From assembly GCF_020740795.1 (NCBI RefSeq), contig NC_067285.1, forward strand, positions 22,588,241-22,652,240: a stretch of DNA of 64,000 nt, written 5' to 3'. Shown here in pieces: positions 25,188 to 37,200 of this stretch. The stretch is from Apus apus. Taxonomy: Eukaryota; Chordata; Aves; Apodiformes; Apodidae. Each line of letters opens with the position of its first letter. The stretch's first letter is position 1. Made by a program: the position numbers and the translations under genes. The notes beneath the pieces were generated by a model. The model made no database searches. It saw only the letters and a program-made list of their open reading frames with translations, and was not told the origin of the DNA.

Positions 25188-27826
25188 CTGTGGAAAGTCA
25201 TGACAAAAAACAGCTCAATGTATGCTGTTCCTTTGTAATGTATTCCTGTCTGCAGAGCCCAGTGCCCCCCATGCTTTGAGACTTGTTGTGTAAGAAAGAG
25301 TAATGTAGTAAAATAAAGGTTAAACATTGTGATTCCTGAATATATTCATAATAGATGCAGAAAATGCAAAATTCCACGTAATTTAATTTCTGTAAAGACC
25401 ATTTCCTGTCTAGAATTCCCAGTAAATTTAACAAGTGTTACAGGCTCCTTTTGACTACAAAGGCATTGGGAATTACTGGCCCAAACACCTTACCAAAATT
25501 CACTTCACAAGGTAGCTCAGGTCTTCCTATAATTGGACATAAAATACATACGTTGAAAGAACATGCTCAGGTTTTAGCAGAGCTTGTAACCATTTTGCCT
25601 CAGCATGTAATTGTATGATGTTTCTTGCTACAGTGGTAGTAGCTTACTAATCTGGCTAAACTCCAGCTGATAAACATGCCTGCTTAAAATTCAGCATGGA
25701 GTTTGATTTCTGCAAGATATTTTACATCTTGTGCCCTCAGCTGCTTATTATGTAGCACTTTAAAAAATATTTTACCTTTGAACACAAAGGGTCTTGGCCT
25801 TGAGTATCAGCAATAGCTGACAGTCAGACAAATATTTAATAATTAGTTTTTTGACCACTTCTAAGTCCTCCCTCCCAGGGATCCCTCCCAGAATCAAAGA
25901 CATCATGTGAAGTCAGCCATCCCTACTTTATTTTAGTAGAGATACTAAACTCATTTTAAAAGGCTGAACATCAAAATTCTGATAATAGTCATAAGGAGAA
26001 ACGTGTCTTATAAACTACAGCTTTAATTCCAGATGGATTTTTAATTTCCAAGTAGCTCCTCAGAAGCTGCACATAACTGGTTCCATAGAAATAGGCAGTG
26101 ACAACTGATGGTAGCAATTCAGGTTATTTTAGCTATGGCACAAGTGCTGATGCTGGCACAGGTTCACTTAGTAACAGAAACATCCTATGTTTATTGACTT
26201 CACTGAGTACTGGATTTGGTCCTAAATGCAAATACTGTCTCTCTTCCCCATTCACACCTCAGGAAGATCCCATGAAACCTTATTCTCAGGTGTTGTTGAT
26301 GCTTATCTTATTGATGTTGGCAGAGTAAAGAAAATTCTATCTATAGCACCTGATAAGCTTCCAGTTTCACTGATTGCAGTCTGTAACTCTTTGTATTTAA
26401 GCTCAATATTTGTGATCCACTGTTGCATTTGCAAACAAACCTGTTTATGTTTTTATTCCTGCTAGCTGAATGTTCTGAAAGTTCATCTTTTCCTTACTAC
26501 ATGTACACACTGTTGTTATCTAAACATTTTTCTCCCACCATTCATTTTTTTCCCCGATAGAATGTGATTGAAAATAAATACTCAAGAATAATTTGTAGCA
26601 TATGTACCCACAGGCGTTAAAAGGATATCTTAAAACTGCACTTAGAAGTATATCTAAAATCCAATGATGGTGATAAGACAATACAATTTCAGTGACTTTT
26701 ATAGATTCTTTAATCTTTGGTTTTAATATGTGTTGGGCTCAATTCTGCAAATCTTTATTTCTCCAAAGGGTTCTAATAAAGTAAATAAGTTAATTTCCAA
26801 GTTTAGTTATGAGGTTTAACTAGAAAGGCAAAGGTTGGTTTCTCCCTCTTATCATCAAGGCAGAAGCTCAGTGAAGTACTGCATTTTGCTGGCTTCTGCC
26901 TTTCCCCAACCACGGGCAGACCAGCACAACGATGGTTCTGGGTGCTCAGTGCCTAGTGGTGGACAGCCACTCCCTGTGTACTGTTCTCATCTGCAGGGTG
27001 TGACACTTCTGATTAGAAATTAAGTAAGATTCGGAAGCAGGCTGCAATTTCTTCTCTAGTTTTATTTCCTCAACATCGTCTAGCTCATCTTTAGTCTGTC
27101 CTTTTTTGTAGCTAAAGGAATGTCCACTTTTAGCTGTAATTGATGGACAGTTAGCCAAAGGATTATTAGTTCCTTCTGTTTCTCTTATTTAGGATTTATT
27201 GTAATTGCACTTTCCAGATATTTCAGTAAGTTTGCAAACTGCTCATGGTAAAAAGAACTTGTTTTGGCATAACATTGGGCACTAGGCATGTTGAGTGCAG
27301 ATGACTGATGATTGTGCTTTCTCCATGCTCCAGAGTGAAACAACCATTGCATAAGTTTGAGAAATAAACAGTGAATTCTTCTGTCATTCGGAATATCCGA
27401 ATATTTTGTCAGAAAATTCAATTGCAAATCAAGAAAACAGCAAAAATGGGAATACTTTCTTTTTAATGTGAACATTTCTATTCATTTTTCCAGTTAAACA
27501 GGAAGAGGTAAAACCAATTGTAGTTCAATTTTAAGGCTACTCAGGATCATGAGTCAGTCTTGTGCTTCGTATGGTAAATGTTGCAGCATTTATAAAATCT
27601 ATATGTTGAATAACTATAAAATAACAAAAAGTGGTAATCTTGCTCTCTTTTTAATTACTTGTATTCTGTTCTGTAGGTTCTTTCTTTAATGTATAGTCCT
27701 TTTGCTTTCTTCTATGCTAATTGTAAGTCTAACAATGCTAACTAAATAAAGTAGTTGGACAGCACATGTTAACAAGTACTATACTCCCCAGCCCTTCAGA
27801 ACAGCTCAGCCTCAAATAACACTTAC

Positions 27827-27950
27827 ATACCGCCTGTGTAGAGATTACGCCACTCTTCACCCATGTGATTTCATGTCACTTTACAGATGTCCAAAATCTC
27901 TGGCAGCTTTTGGGCAAAGGAAGTGCCAGGCTCAGAGCATTCCTGGGTGG
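27827..27950 (-). pseudogene. DUSP relic, exon 1
   Basis: The minus strand reads NHMGEEWRNLYTGG directly before AT|GTAAGT. The intact DUSP13A exon reads [14 protein letters not shown] before CT|GTAAGT. The residue count from NH to the donor and the phase-2 split are the same. The Trp and Asn-Leu are kept, while the key Asp-Val-x-Pro is lost. A TGA sits immediately upstream of NH. Upstream residues (LPEILDI) resemble the hydrophobic start of the domain only weakly, so the 5' limit is uncertain. Confidence 0.65.
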
Positions 27951-30900
27951 ACCCCTTTGATGGCCACCCACAGATTTAGGCAGGAGAGAGCCTGCTGGAT
28001 GCCACTAGTGCAGAATCTGCAGGGAAGTTTCAGTTGTTTTTGCTGAAGAGTGCTCTTTGCTGCCACTTGATGTTCCCAAGCAGGTGGCTGTCTCTAAATA
28101 TGGCACGCGGCTTGACGCCTCCCCGGATTAGCTCTGAGCTACATCCCTGATGGAATGGGGAACAGCCACCAAAATTGAAAGTCTGCATTAAGCAAATCTT
28201 ATGCAAGAAAATCTGCTGCTCCTCTCCCCATATTGCTGTGCCCGACAGCCCTGAGCTCTCCCCATGATAGAAATGTCAGTCAGTGCAACAGAGACACAGT
28301 CCCAAATGCCTCATGTGACACAGTTCTAATAATAAGCTACCAGGAAAGAGGGGACAGCTCATCTTACAAGGGAGTTCAAAATAAAGACATGAGAGCAGCT
28401 GTCCTGGACCTCACCAAAGGTCCATTGAACCACTGTCCTGCATCTGACTTTGGCTGTATGTGGATGCCTACAGAAAATAAGAACTCACAAGCATTAATTA
28501 TGCTGCTGTCTAACACTCTTCCAGCTTCCAGCTGGCTGCAGCTCATGAACTTCCAGATCTGGATGGAGTTTCTAAGTATCTGGTAACCCCAAATGGATTT
28601 CTGTTCTGTGATGTTTTCCAGATACCCCTTAATGTTTATGGGCTTTTTCCTCTGTAGCATCCAGTGGCAAGGTGTTACAAAGCTCACCTAAACCTCTTCC
28701 TCTTGTTTCAGACCTGCCTTCTATTGACTTCATCTTCATTTAAATAAAATTAAGGGAAGTTTCTGCTGGAATTTTATATAGCTCCCTTCAGATGACACTG
28801 TGGTTTTTGTGATTGCTTTAAGCAGATTTAAGTCTTCCACAGCTGTAGTTGGGACAGTCCCATTAACTGTGCTCTCTGCTCACAGACACACACACACTTG
28901 CAGCCTCCGCTGAGCTGGCACTAGCCCTCATGACCTGCTTGGTAAGGTGGCTCAGGAATTGTATCTAGAAGAAAATTTCTCTTAAAGGAACAAACAAATT
29001 TGTTTTCAGGTCCTCTCCAGAGAATGCCTAATTCTTCTTTCTGGCATACCCCTTTCTCATTGGAGACGGTGACTCCTGAGTATGCCCTCTGCTGTGAGTT
29101 TTGTCAGATGCATTCTTCAGCTAAACACTAAAAAAAAAAAAAAGTTTAAAATGGATAAAGGAATTAAGAACAGATTGAGGAAGGACACCCGTGATAAGGC
29201 AAGCGTGGAGCAGGAGAGACTGTGTGTCTCTTTCAGAGGAGATGGAAGGTAATCAGCTCCTGGTCAGGCTGGATCTCCAGGACTGACAGTTCCTGAGGGT
29301 TCCTTGGAGGCTACGTAGGCACTGCTGCATAAGCCTAAGTGCTCTGGCAGCTCTGTAGGTACTCAGCTTACCTTTAGATACTTAAATATCTTTAAAAATG
29401 GAACCCTCCCTCAGTTAGGAGTTAACATTCAGTGCCTTTAGTCTCCTGGGTTGTGTAGACCCTGTTGACAGATGTGCATTTTCTGAACAAAGTGCCACTG
29501 GTGAGGCAATATTTTTCTTTTGGTTTCGTTCCTGAGTCTAACTTTCTAAACCAATATTTGAAATACCATTTTTCTCACTGGTAATGGAAAACAGTGAAGT
29601 ACTAATGTCTCATCACATCATGACCCAAACTATGGGTAGTGTAAGTTACAGGTCTCTTTTCCTCCTAGAACATCACAGGAGACAGTGTTTTCCATTTTAA
29701 GAATTTACAGGACTAATTCTACTGCTTTTGCTTATGTCAGCTGGAATCTTTTTCCCTGAGCAGACCTGGAGCGAAAGTTAAACTCTTTGTAAGGAAGGAA
29801 ACAATATAGGCAGGCAGAAAATATAGGCAACACTAGCTTCAGAGATGAAAAACCCATCTGTGATTTGCCAGTGCCCTTGAAAAGAGTTTCTAACTAATTC
29901 ATTCCCTCTACTGAGGGAAAACAGCAAATAAGTTGTGCTGTACAAGATCGCTACCATGTCACTGGTGGTATAGATGCCACACCAACTCGGCTTCATGCTG
30001 TACTCTACCCCTGATGAAACAATACTCTCCCAGGATGAGCAGTATCTCTGAGAGCAGGTACTGATTTACAACAGGAGCAGCTTTCACAGCTGTGGCTTTG
30101 TGAGACAGATGTTCAGGGGCATGCAAAGCAATATCCTGATGGGAGATTCCATTAATCTTGCTCACACGTGTCTAATTTTGCCCAGCCTAATGCCATTAAG
30201 ATGCATTATTTCACTCACATGAATTTCAGATTTTTCAATGCCATGTCTTCAAAAGGTTTCCAGACTAAAACCTACTGTAATGTGAATGAAGTATAAATTA
30301 TAATGAAATATTAACTCATATAAATCCAAGTTAACTCTAATGAAGAACTTCAAAGCAAACCCAGCTCCTCCTCCACCACTCTGCTGCTTTGTGAGGTATA
30401 AAGATTATCCTAGCACTGTTGGGTTTAAAATGTGATTTTTCTGTTTGATCTTTTTACACTCCAATCTCTTTTCTTTCTCTTGTTAGTGGAGCTCTTTGGC
30501 AAGATAGAGGAAAATCTGAACAGACAGTCAAATAGACCTCTGAAAGGATCTTAAATATGCTTATTTTGCAAAACATTTGTGTACACTGAAATAGGGAGGT
30601 ATTTCTGTATTCCCATAAGTGCTAGGCAGAATCAGCATTTATTTCATAACCAAGAATTAAGGAGGAGTCTGGGAAGGAAGAGGTTCAACTCAAAAATCAC
30701 TATTATTTTAGTCTTCTAACCTTGCCAGTCTCTTCCAGTAGAGAGGAAAATTATCAGAACTGATGCCTCAAATGCAAACAAACAAGCAGAAATTTATTTA
30801 CTTAATCTGGCAGGGGACGTTTATGCATGAATCTGAAATGCTGTTGCTGTATTAAAAATCACATTGGTTCAAGTACCAATTAACGGGCAATAGGAAAAGT

Positions 30901-31640
30901 GGTATCTTCAAAACAGCTAAAATCTAATTTGTATTAATTGAGCCTAGCCATTGATGTAAGCTAAATAAGTTCCTCCCTGATGTTAAACCAGAGGTGATAC
31001 AAAGCCACTTACACTGATTTGGGATAATTTGGAGGGAGAGTAAAATGATGAGTACAAGCTTACAAAATGCTGTGAAGATCTGACTTTTTTTTAATGTCTT
31101 CAATATGCTACATAATATGCAGGATCTTGCTGAAAATATATTAACACAAGAAAAGGTTTGTGCGTTTGCTGACTCAAAGACTGCAGAGAGAGCTGCACCG
31201 AAGTTTATTCTGCTGTCAGGCTGTCACAGCTTTCTGTAGCACTGCAATATTTGGCAGACCAGTGAAAGATTAATGTTTGTGTAGCAGTGCCTGAGCTCTT
31301 CAGAAATTGCCCTTGCCACATCACCAGGCCTGAAACACAAGAAGCTTTTCGTATGAGAACATGCACATGAGAACTGTAACCAGAGTGAGTAAGCTGGTTA
31401 TGTCACACTCCCAAGTAAAGGGGACTCAAAACATACTGTGAAGCTAGATGGAATTATTGAACTTGCCTCTGGCATTAGCACAAACCAGGAACAAACTTGG
31501 TCCTTCTTGACCATTCTAGTGAAGGCATCTGGTAGCACCGCGCCAGGCACAGCAGCTCTGCAGCACACAGTGCTTACTGTGCTGATGTTGGCTGTGCTGG
31601 TCTTGGAGGAACAGAGCTACCAGAATTAATCCATTTACAG
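27951..31640. other. intergenic between DUSP relic and DUSP13A
   Basis: No coding exon or repeat family recognised. It contains short A- or T-runs (A13 near 29131-29143) and a CACACACA run near 28888-28896. Frames up to 117 codons (28233-28586) carry no recognisable domain. Confidence 0.5.
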
Positions 31641-31649
31641 TTCTGTTGA

Positions 31650-31776
31650 CTTTTATTTTTCTTTGAGGCATAATTTTCTTCAGTTTTTCAGCATGCATTG
31701 AACATTGGAAGCTGTATATGCACAACGGCAGTGAAGACTGAAATTCAGAAATGTGAATGTAAATGGGTTTGCCCTT
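31650..31776 (-). other. DUSP13A 3' UTR with poly(A) signal
   Basis: On the minus strand an AATAAA lies at 31652-31657, about 120 bases after the DUSP13A stop. If used it gives a very short 3' UTR. Longer forms cannot be excluded. Confidence 0.45.
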
Positions 31777-33762
31777 TCAGCCGTCCTTCCTTTGCCGTAG
31801 CTGAACATCCAGATTTTGCAAATGTTTCAGAAAGCCACGATTGGGTGAAATCCATCGATGTTCCTTCACTGTTTTGATGGCTTCAACCAATGGGAGGTGG
31901 TGATTTATCATGAGATATGCTAGGACTAGGGAAGCTGACCTGCTTACTCCAACTGCACAATGTACCAGAATTTTAGCTGGTTTAAAAAAAAAACAAACAA
32001 AAACACAGAACAAAAATTATAACTTTGGAAGAGAAGCAGTATCATGGATGAAGTTTAATTTAAGGGGAAGGCACACCCCTTCTGCCTTCTCCAGTTTGGT
32101 CAGAGTAACACTACAAAGATGATGTATTTCTTACCCTTCTGACAGATCACATGAATTGCTGTCCATTAAGTCTAATTTGCAATTGTTCAACTCACTTGTA
32201 TGAGAAGTGCCAGGAGACCCCAGACTGATCTCAGAAACATGGGTAAATAAAAGAAAACCCCATTGAAGTGTTGAAGTTGTTCCATTGTGAGCAAAAGGAA
32301 AATCCCACTTTGGTTTCAGAGGGGCTTACATAGTGAAGAATAATGCTAAAATCTTGCCTGAAAGGATGGCACTAACACAATAGCCACCAAGAAAAAAGAC
32401 TGGTCTAGTACTACTGTGTAATAAGGCAATTTGCTGTGACTGTAATTCTCTTTTGAAAGCAGAACTTGTGAAACAGACTGAGACAGCTCCATTAATGCCA
32501 GTTTACTCATGCTAAGAGATGGTCTTTTATGTAATATAGGTTAATTAGTATTTTACTGCAGCAGTGCCAGGAAGCTCAGTCTCTTGTGCAACATGCCATA
32601 AATCATCTTGGCTAAAGGTAAATCTTATCCTTGGGGGCACAGCCCTGCAGGCCCTGTTCACACTTGAAGCTCAGCTGCAATATATAGGCCTCTTCATCCA
32701 GTTGGTGGCTGTAGAAATCAGGACTTTCGTCTCTTTATTAACTTGTTCTTACAATTACAGTTGCTATAAGAGGGTCTCAAAAGATGATGTTCATTTCAAA
32801 TGTATCTTTTTGCTTTTTGAATGAGCTTTTCCTTCCACATATTTTTCTCTCTATTCTGCCTCCTTTCTCCTCTGCCCCTGTCTTTCTCCTGCACTGTTCA
32901 CCCCTTTTCTAACATCAGCTTTTTGGGACCTGCTTAGAGCTGTACCTAGGTACCCAGCACTCCTCTCACCTGCCACACATCATGCAGATGTCCAGTAGCT
33001 GGCAGGAGACCATGTAGTGACTTTACCCCTGAGCTCGTGAGCTGAGCTGTTATGAGAGGCTGCCAACTCACATAAAAATGCAACCAATTATGATTTTGTA
33101 CCTCCTGGCGTGTTCAAGGCGTTGTGGATAAACTGTGCTGCAGAGAAAAAGAACTGGCTTATATCAAAGCTTGGGAGGTCATGGGCTGGTACACCATAGT
33201 AATCAATGGTTGCTCCGTAGAAGTCCTGGCCTCCGTGGCTGTACGCGGTGCCGTGGGCAGCATTTAAAACATGGGTGACACCCATCTTCCACAAAACAAA
33301 TCTGTTGTGAGCTGTTACTCTAAAGAAAAGACAAACACAAACAAATTGAGATGGGCACAGAGACATTAATGGAGCAGAAGCCCTGGGATTGCATCTCCCA
33401 AGCCATGTGCTGGAGCATCAACCTGTGCATTTCTTCTAAACAAGAAGCAAGTACCAACTTAGTAATAATTTTATCTCGGGAACCGTGTTGTCTGCAGTGT
33501 AAATCACAGCAACAGCAAAACTATGAGCTGTTTAAAGTTGCACCTATGAGGCAAACTAATGGATAGAAGGTATGGCAGAGGTGGGCCTACAAAGCTGTAC
33601 TTACAGATCTCCTAAGAAGAGATTAGGCCATACTTCATCAACGTGGTTGCAAGGCCGCCCAGTGTTCAGGAGCTGCTCAATTTCTTTAAGGGAAGAAACG
33701 TCCCCCGTGCAGGCCCCAGTGCCTTCGGATCCCTGAGGGCCCAGCCCGTCCGCCCCAGACAT
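31777..33762 (-). CDS. DUSP13A: dual specificity protein phosphatase 13 isoform A (MDSP-like)
   Basis: Three coding exons join to 191 codons plus stop: 33605-33762, 33102-33319 and 31777-31976. Splice sites are AGATCT|GTAAGT, TTCTTTAG|AGTA, GGAG|GTACAA and AAACCAG|CTAA, with phases 2 then 1 as in DUSP13B. The product is a small cytosolic-type dual-specificity phosphatase. Landmarks are [14 protein letters not shown] (39-52), [10 protein letters not shown] (67-76), likely general acid Asp100 in [11 protein letters not shown], the signature HCAVGVSRS with Cys132 and Arg138, and a C-terminal [12 protein letters not shown] block. Human MDSP has 188 aa and matches throughout (for example the [19 protein letters not shown] region). 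The start at 33762 is the ATG that keeps a Gly-rich 20-residue leader in frame with the domain. A CTCTCAG just before it could be a splice acceptor. The human form is skeletal-muscle enriched; I infer the same here. Confidence 0.93.
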
Positions 33763-34200
33763 TCTGAGAGCCAGGGACAGAGCCAGCTCCCAGCAGCCCG
33801 AGGCGCAGCGCTGGGGTGTTGTCAGTCCCGGGGCCGTGGCAGGGAGGCCAGGAGATGGGCTGGGGCAGGTGCGGGCAGCAGCTCCCGCTGCCAGGCCATG
33901 CCGTGCCAGTGTCCCCCAGCCCCTCCCCGGGGCTGGCCCCTCACCTGTGCCTTGTTCTGGCAGGCATAGCCAGTTGAAACAGATGCGTGTACTGAGCCTG
34001 GCCTTACTGGTTCCTTACTGGTTCCAGTCTGCTCCCCAGGGCTTGTGCCCAGAGCCACAGTGCTGTGCCAGCGCCGGGGTGTCAGCCACGTGTGGCAGCC
34101 CCTGCCCGCAGGACGCCCACCGAGGCACGGCTGCGGCTGCCCTTGGCGGTGCCCTGGATGCAGCAGCGGCAGGCGGCGGGATCTGGCCGTTCATCACAAG
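33640..34200. promoter_or_regulatory. GC-rich 5' region of DUSP13A
   Basis: GC-rich sequence covers the first coding exon of DUSP13A and about 440 bp upstream of its ATG, then drops to AT-rich near 34200. This is the likely promoter or 5' UTR region. No TATA box is evident and the transcription start cannot be fixed. The plus-strand and minus-strand frames here are composition artefacts. Confidence 0.45.
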
Positions 34201-37200
34201 TGATTAAAGGCCTAATGGGAACGTGTCCAGGGCAAGAGGAATGGAAACCCTCTCCCAGTAACAACTGTCTGTCTCCCAGTTATCTGGAGGTGCTTAAAAA
34301 CAAAGCTGCAAAAGGGACAGAAATGCACCAGCAGGTCCTACTGACACAGTCACCTGGATGTTAAACACTAAGTGGATGATGATGTCTTGCCTATCACCAG
34401 TAACCTACAGAAATGTATTTCTTGAAGCTACTGTTTTTTCACCTAGTAAATTGATCTGAGCCTAACTAAACATTACATGTTTAATCTCTTCTATTGCAAT
34501 CATTGTTTTCATCAATGTGTTAATACTATACACCTGCTGGATATTGTATGATACCTCCCTCTGTTGAAGAGAGAACAAATAACTCCTGTATAATGGTAGT
34601 CAGGTGAAACTTGTAAGCCACTGAGTTAGTTTTTATAGGAAGGTATGAGGAGACACAGGTTGGAGACCCATTGTGTCAAATTGTTGTATTAATAGGCCCT
34701 TTCAAGCACAGCAGTGCTTGTGTGACTGCAGGTAGGGGGCTGCAAGGCTGTCAGTGATAGAGCTACAGGACAAAACACATGAAATGCTGGTGTTCTTTGT
34801 AAGCCTGGCAGCTGATGTGCAGAGCATGGTTCCTCTATCAAAGGAGGCCAGAAGAGAAGGTGATTCAAGAGGAGAAACTTGCTGCTGATATTATCCCCTG
34901 TAGAAAAAGGGCAACAAATGGAAAGAACGTTTTGTCAGATCTGAACTATCTTTATTTCACATGCATAGATTTACTATGATAGAGAGGGGTTTGCTTTATT
35001 TTATTTTATCAAGACACATATTGTGGAGAGCTGTTTGACAAAAGGTATTAAAGTCTGGACTGATTAACTATGCTTAGGAGTACCTGGAGTGAGACATCAC
35101 CCTAATACAAGGCAATAGTTTTCCAGAATCAGAAGGCGAAAGTTGTATGCAGGTTAAAAAAAGTTACTTTAATATTTAGAGTGCCTCATGAGGCAGAAAT
35201 TGTGGATTTAGAAAAGAAACTGTTTAAGAGCCTCCTGTATACAAAGAGACTGTTAGTTCCCATTGCCATATATGCTCTGGCCTAAGAGGTAAAATAAGAC
35301 AAACTGTAACCAACAGTGCTGCAGGGCTTATTTAGAGAGCCAGCCTCTGCTCTGAGTAAGACAACCAGCTGGCCAGATCCAACAGAGAAATGCAAAAATG
35401 GTTAAAATTTTACTTCAAGCACTATGTATATGTCCCTAATATGTTCAATTGTTTTTATGTTTTGTTCTTTTTTCCTGCTGTAAACTAGTGCTTTTTAAGC
35501 TGATTGATTTGTGCTGCTGAATGAGGAAAACCAATTAAGCAGGTGAAGTTGATTAATTTAGTTTACTTTTCTCAGGTTTCTGGGTGGAGGCTTAAGCTTT
35601 ACTAGCAGGGTTTTTTTTTAAATGTAAGCCCAGCCCTTTTGTTGCCAATCAAGTTCTGTCAGAAATGTGACAGTCCTGTTTAATTCTGGCCCTTTTCAGC
35701 TGTAAAACTTTTATGGGCCTCTACCTCAAATACGCTGACTGACAATTCAGAGTTCATCTGTGGCGTGAAACCTTTTGAGCAGAAAAATATGAACCAGAAG
35801 AATGGTCTCCAAGCCCTGTGTTCCTTTAACATTTGTATGGCATATGTCCATTTGCTTCAAAATTCTGGCCTTCCACACCCAGCACTTTCTAAATGTTTAA
35901 TAGTCTGTAAACATGACTTTGATAAAGCTGTGTTACTGACTTTTTTTGCCAGGACCTGTCTTTGAAACAGATAGAAGGCAGAAATCTGGCTTTCAGACCA
36001 GCTCCATTAAGCATTAACCCACAGGATGTAACCTCGCTAGAGAGAACAAGACTACCTTTCCCACTCTGTATTTTCCCTTGCCTGCCATTCTGCCCACGAC
36101 ACTGGGCCTGGATGTCTCAGAATATACCTCTCCTTCAATGTATTTACACAGGATTTCGCCATCAGGTCTGTGAGTCAATCCAGGACAGTCAGGCTGTCCT
36201 CTACTGAGATGTATCTTGACATGAAACTCCTGGGAAGCTGGACAACTCTCTCAGCAGAAGTGTTAATGCCCTTAAGTAAAGCTGAAGTCTTTGTTCTATC
36301 TTCTCCTTGCTCCTGCAACGCCTTATTTTGTCCTTGTGTTAACATTCAGGGTGAGGCCATGATTCTCTGACTTTGTGAAGAATTGTTGTATTTTAGTTTG
36401 TATAAAAGTAACCTGAATGCAAATGCTAAAAAGACTATGGAAAGCATGAAAAATGGAAAGCATTTGTTTTCAAATTTGGCAGAATGTTCCTTCTAGTTGT
36501 AACCTTTTGTCTAGACGGGTTCCACTCTCCACAGCTTTGCTTCTTTCCTGGCCCTTTTAAAGATACTAAGGATGAATGTGAAACGCAACAAACTGATATG
36601 TAGTCACACTGAATAGAGGCAAAATCAGCTTTCTGTGCAGGCTTTTTGAGGTTCCAAGAATTTGGACATTCTCCCAACTGTTGAGATGGTGGGTAGCTCT
36701 AAGCCAAACATCTATGAACTTCAAATAGCTGCTGTTTCAGTTGAATGTAATGCATGAATAATTTTGGGAAGCTCAACAGAAGGCATCCTATTCAACAGAA
36801 GGCATCCTATTCATCAGTGGACTATGCCTTTGTGGTTACTTTGTAGGTAGTACCTGGTACGATAATCTAAATCAAACATTTCCTGGGTAATAACGTATTA
36901 GGTGGCAACAGTGTAAACTGTCCCGGAGTGCTCTAGTAGCACACAACATGGCCTTGCCAGGAAAATGGGCAGCACTCGAAACCAGGATGCTTATGAAGGC
37001 CCTTCTATTGAAAATACTGCTATCAGTACTAACTGATGCTATGTCTTGTGACAGCCCTCCATCTCAAAATCAAAATCCTTTCACATATCCTGAAAGCAAG
37101 TAAGTTTTTATAGAGGAAAAATTACAGCATGAAAATTCAGCTAGAGTAAACAAACACGATTCCACAGATACAGTAATCTCCAGCTGCAAAAGATCTGCTC

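Larger units (their letters stand above)
24049..27950 (-). pseudogene. decayed third DUSP13-type phosphatase, three exons
   Basis: Three minus-strand segments match exons 1, 2 and 3 of the flanking phosphatases in order, and each is bounded by splice sites at matching positions. They lie at about 27827-27950, 24986-25187 and 24049-24296, separated by introns of about 2.6 kb and 0.7 kb. Exon 1 has an in-frame TGA upstream of its conserved block. Exon 2 needs three different frames to be read through. Exon 3 has a TAG at 24178-24180 and a TGA at 24157-24159. Kept introns mean a DNA-level tandem duplicate rather than a retrocopy. The third exon shares features with both neighbours: GFLKHLQ as in DUSP13A, and GKIFVHC close to GKVFVHC of DUSP13B. 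It is therefore a separate paralogue rather than a recent copy of one. It may be intact in other reptiles or birds; that is inference. Confidence 0.75.
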
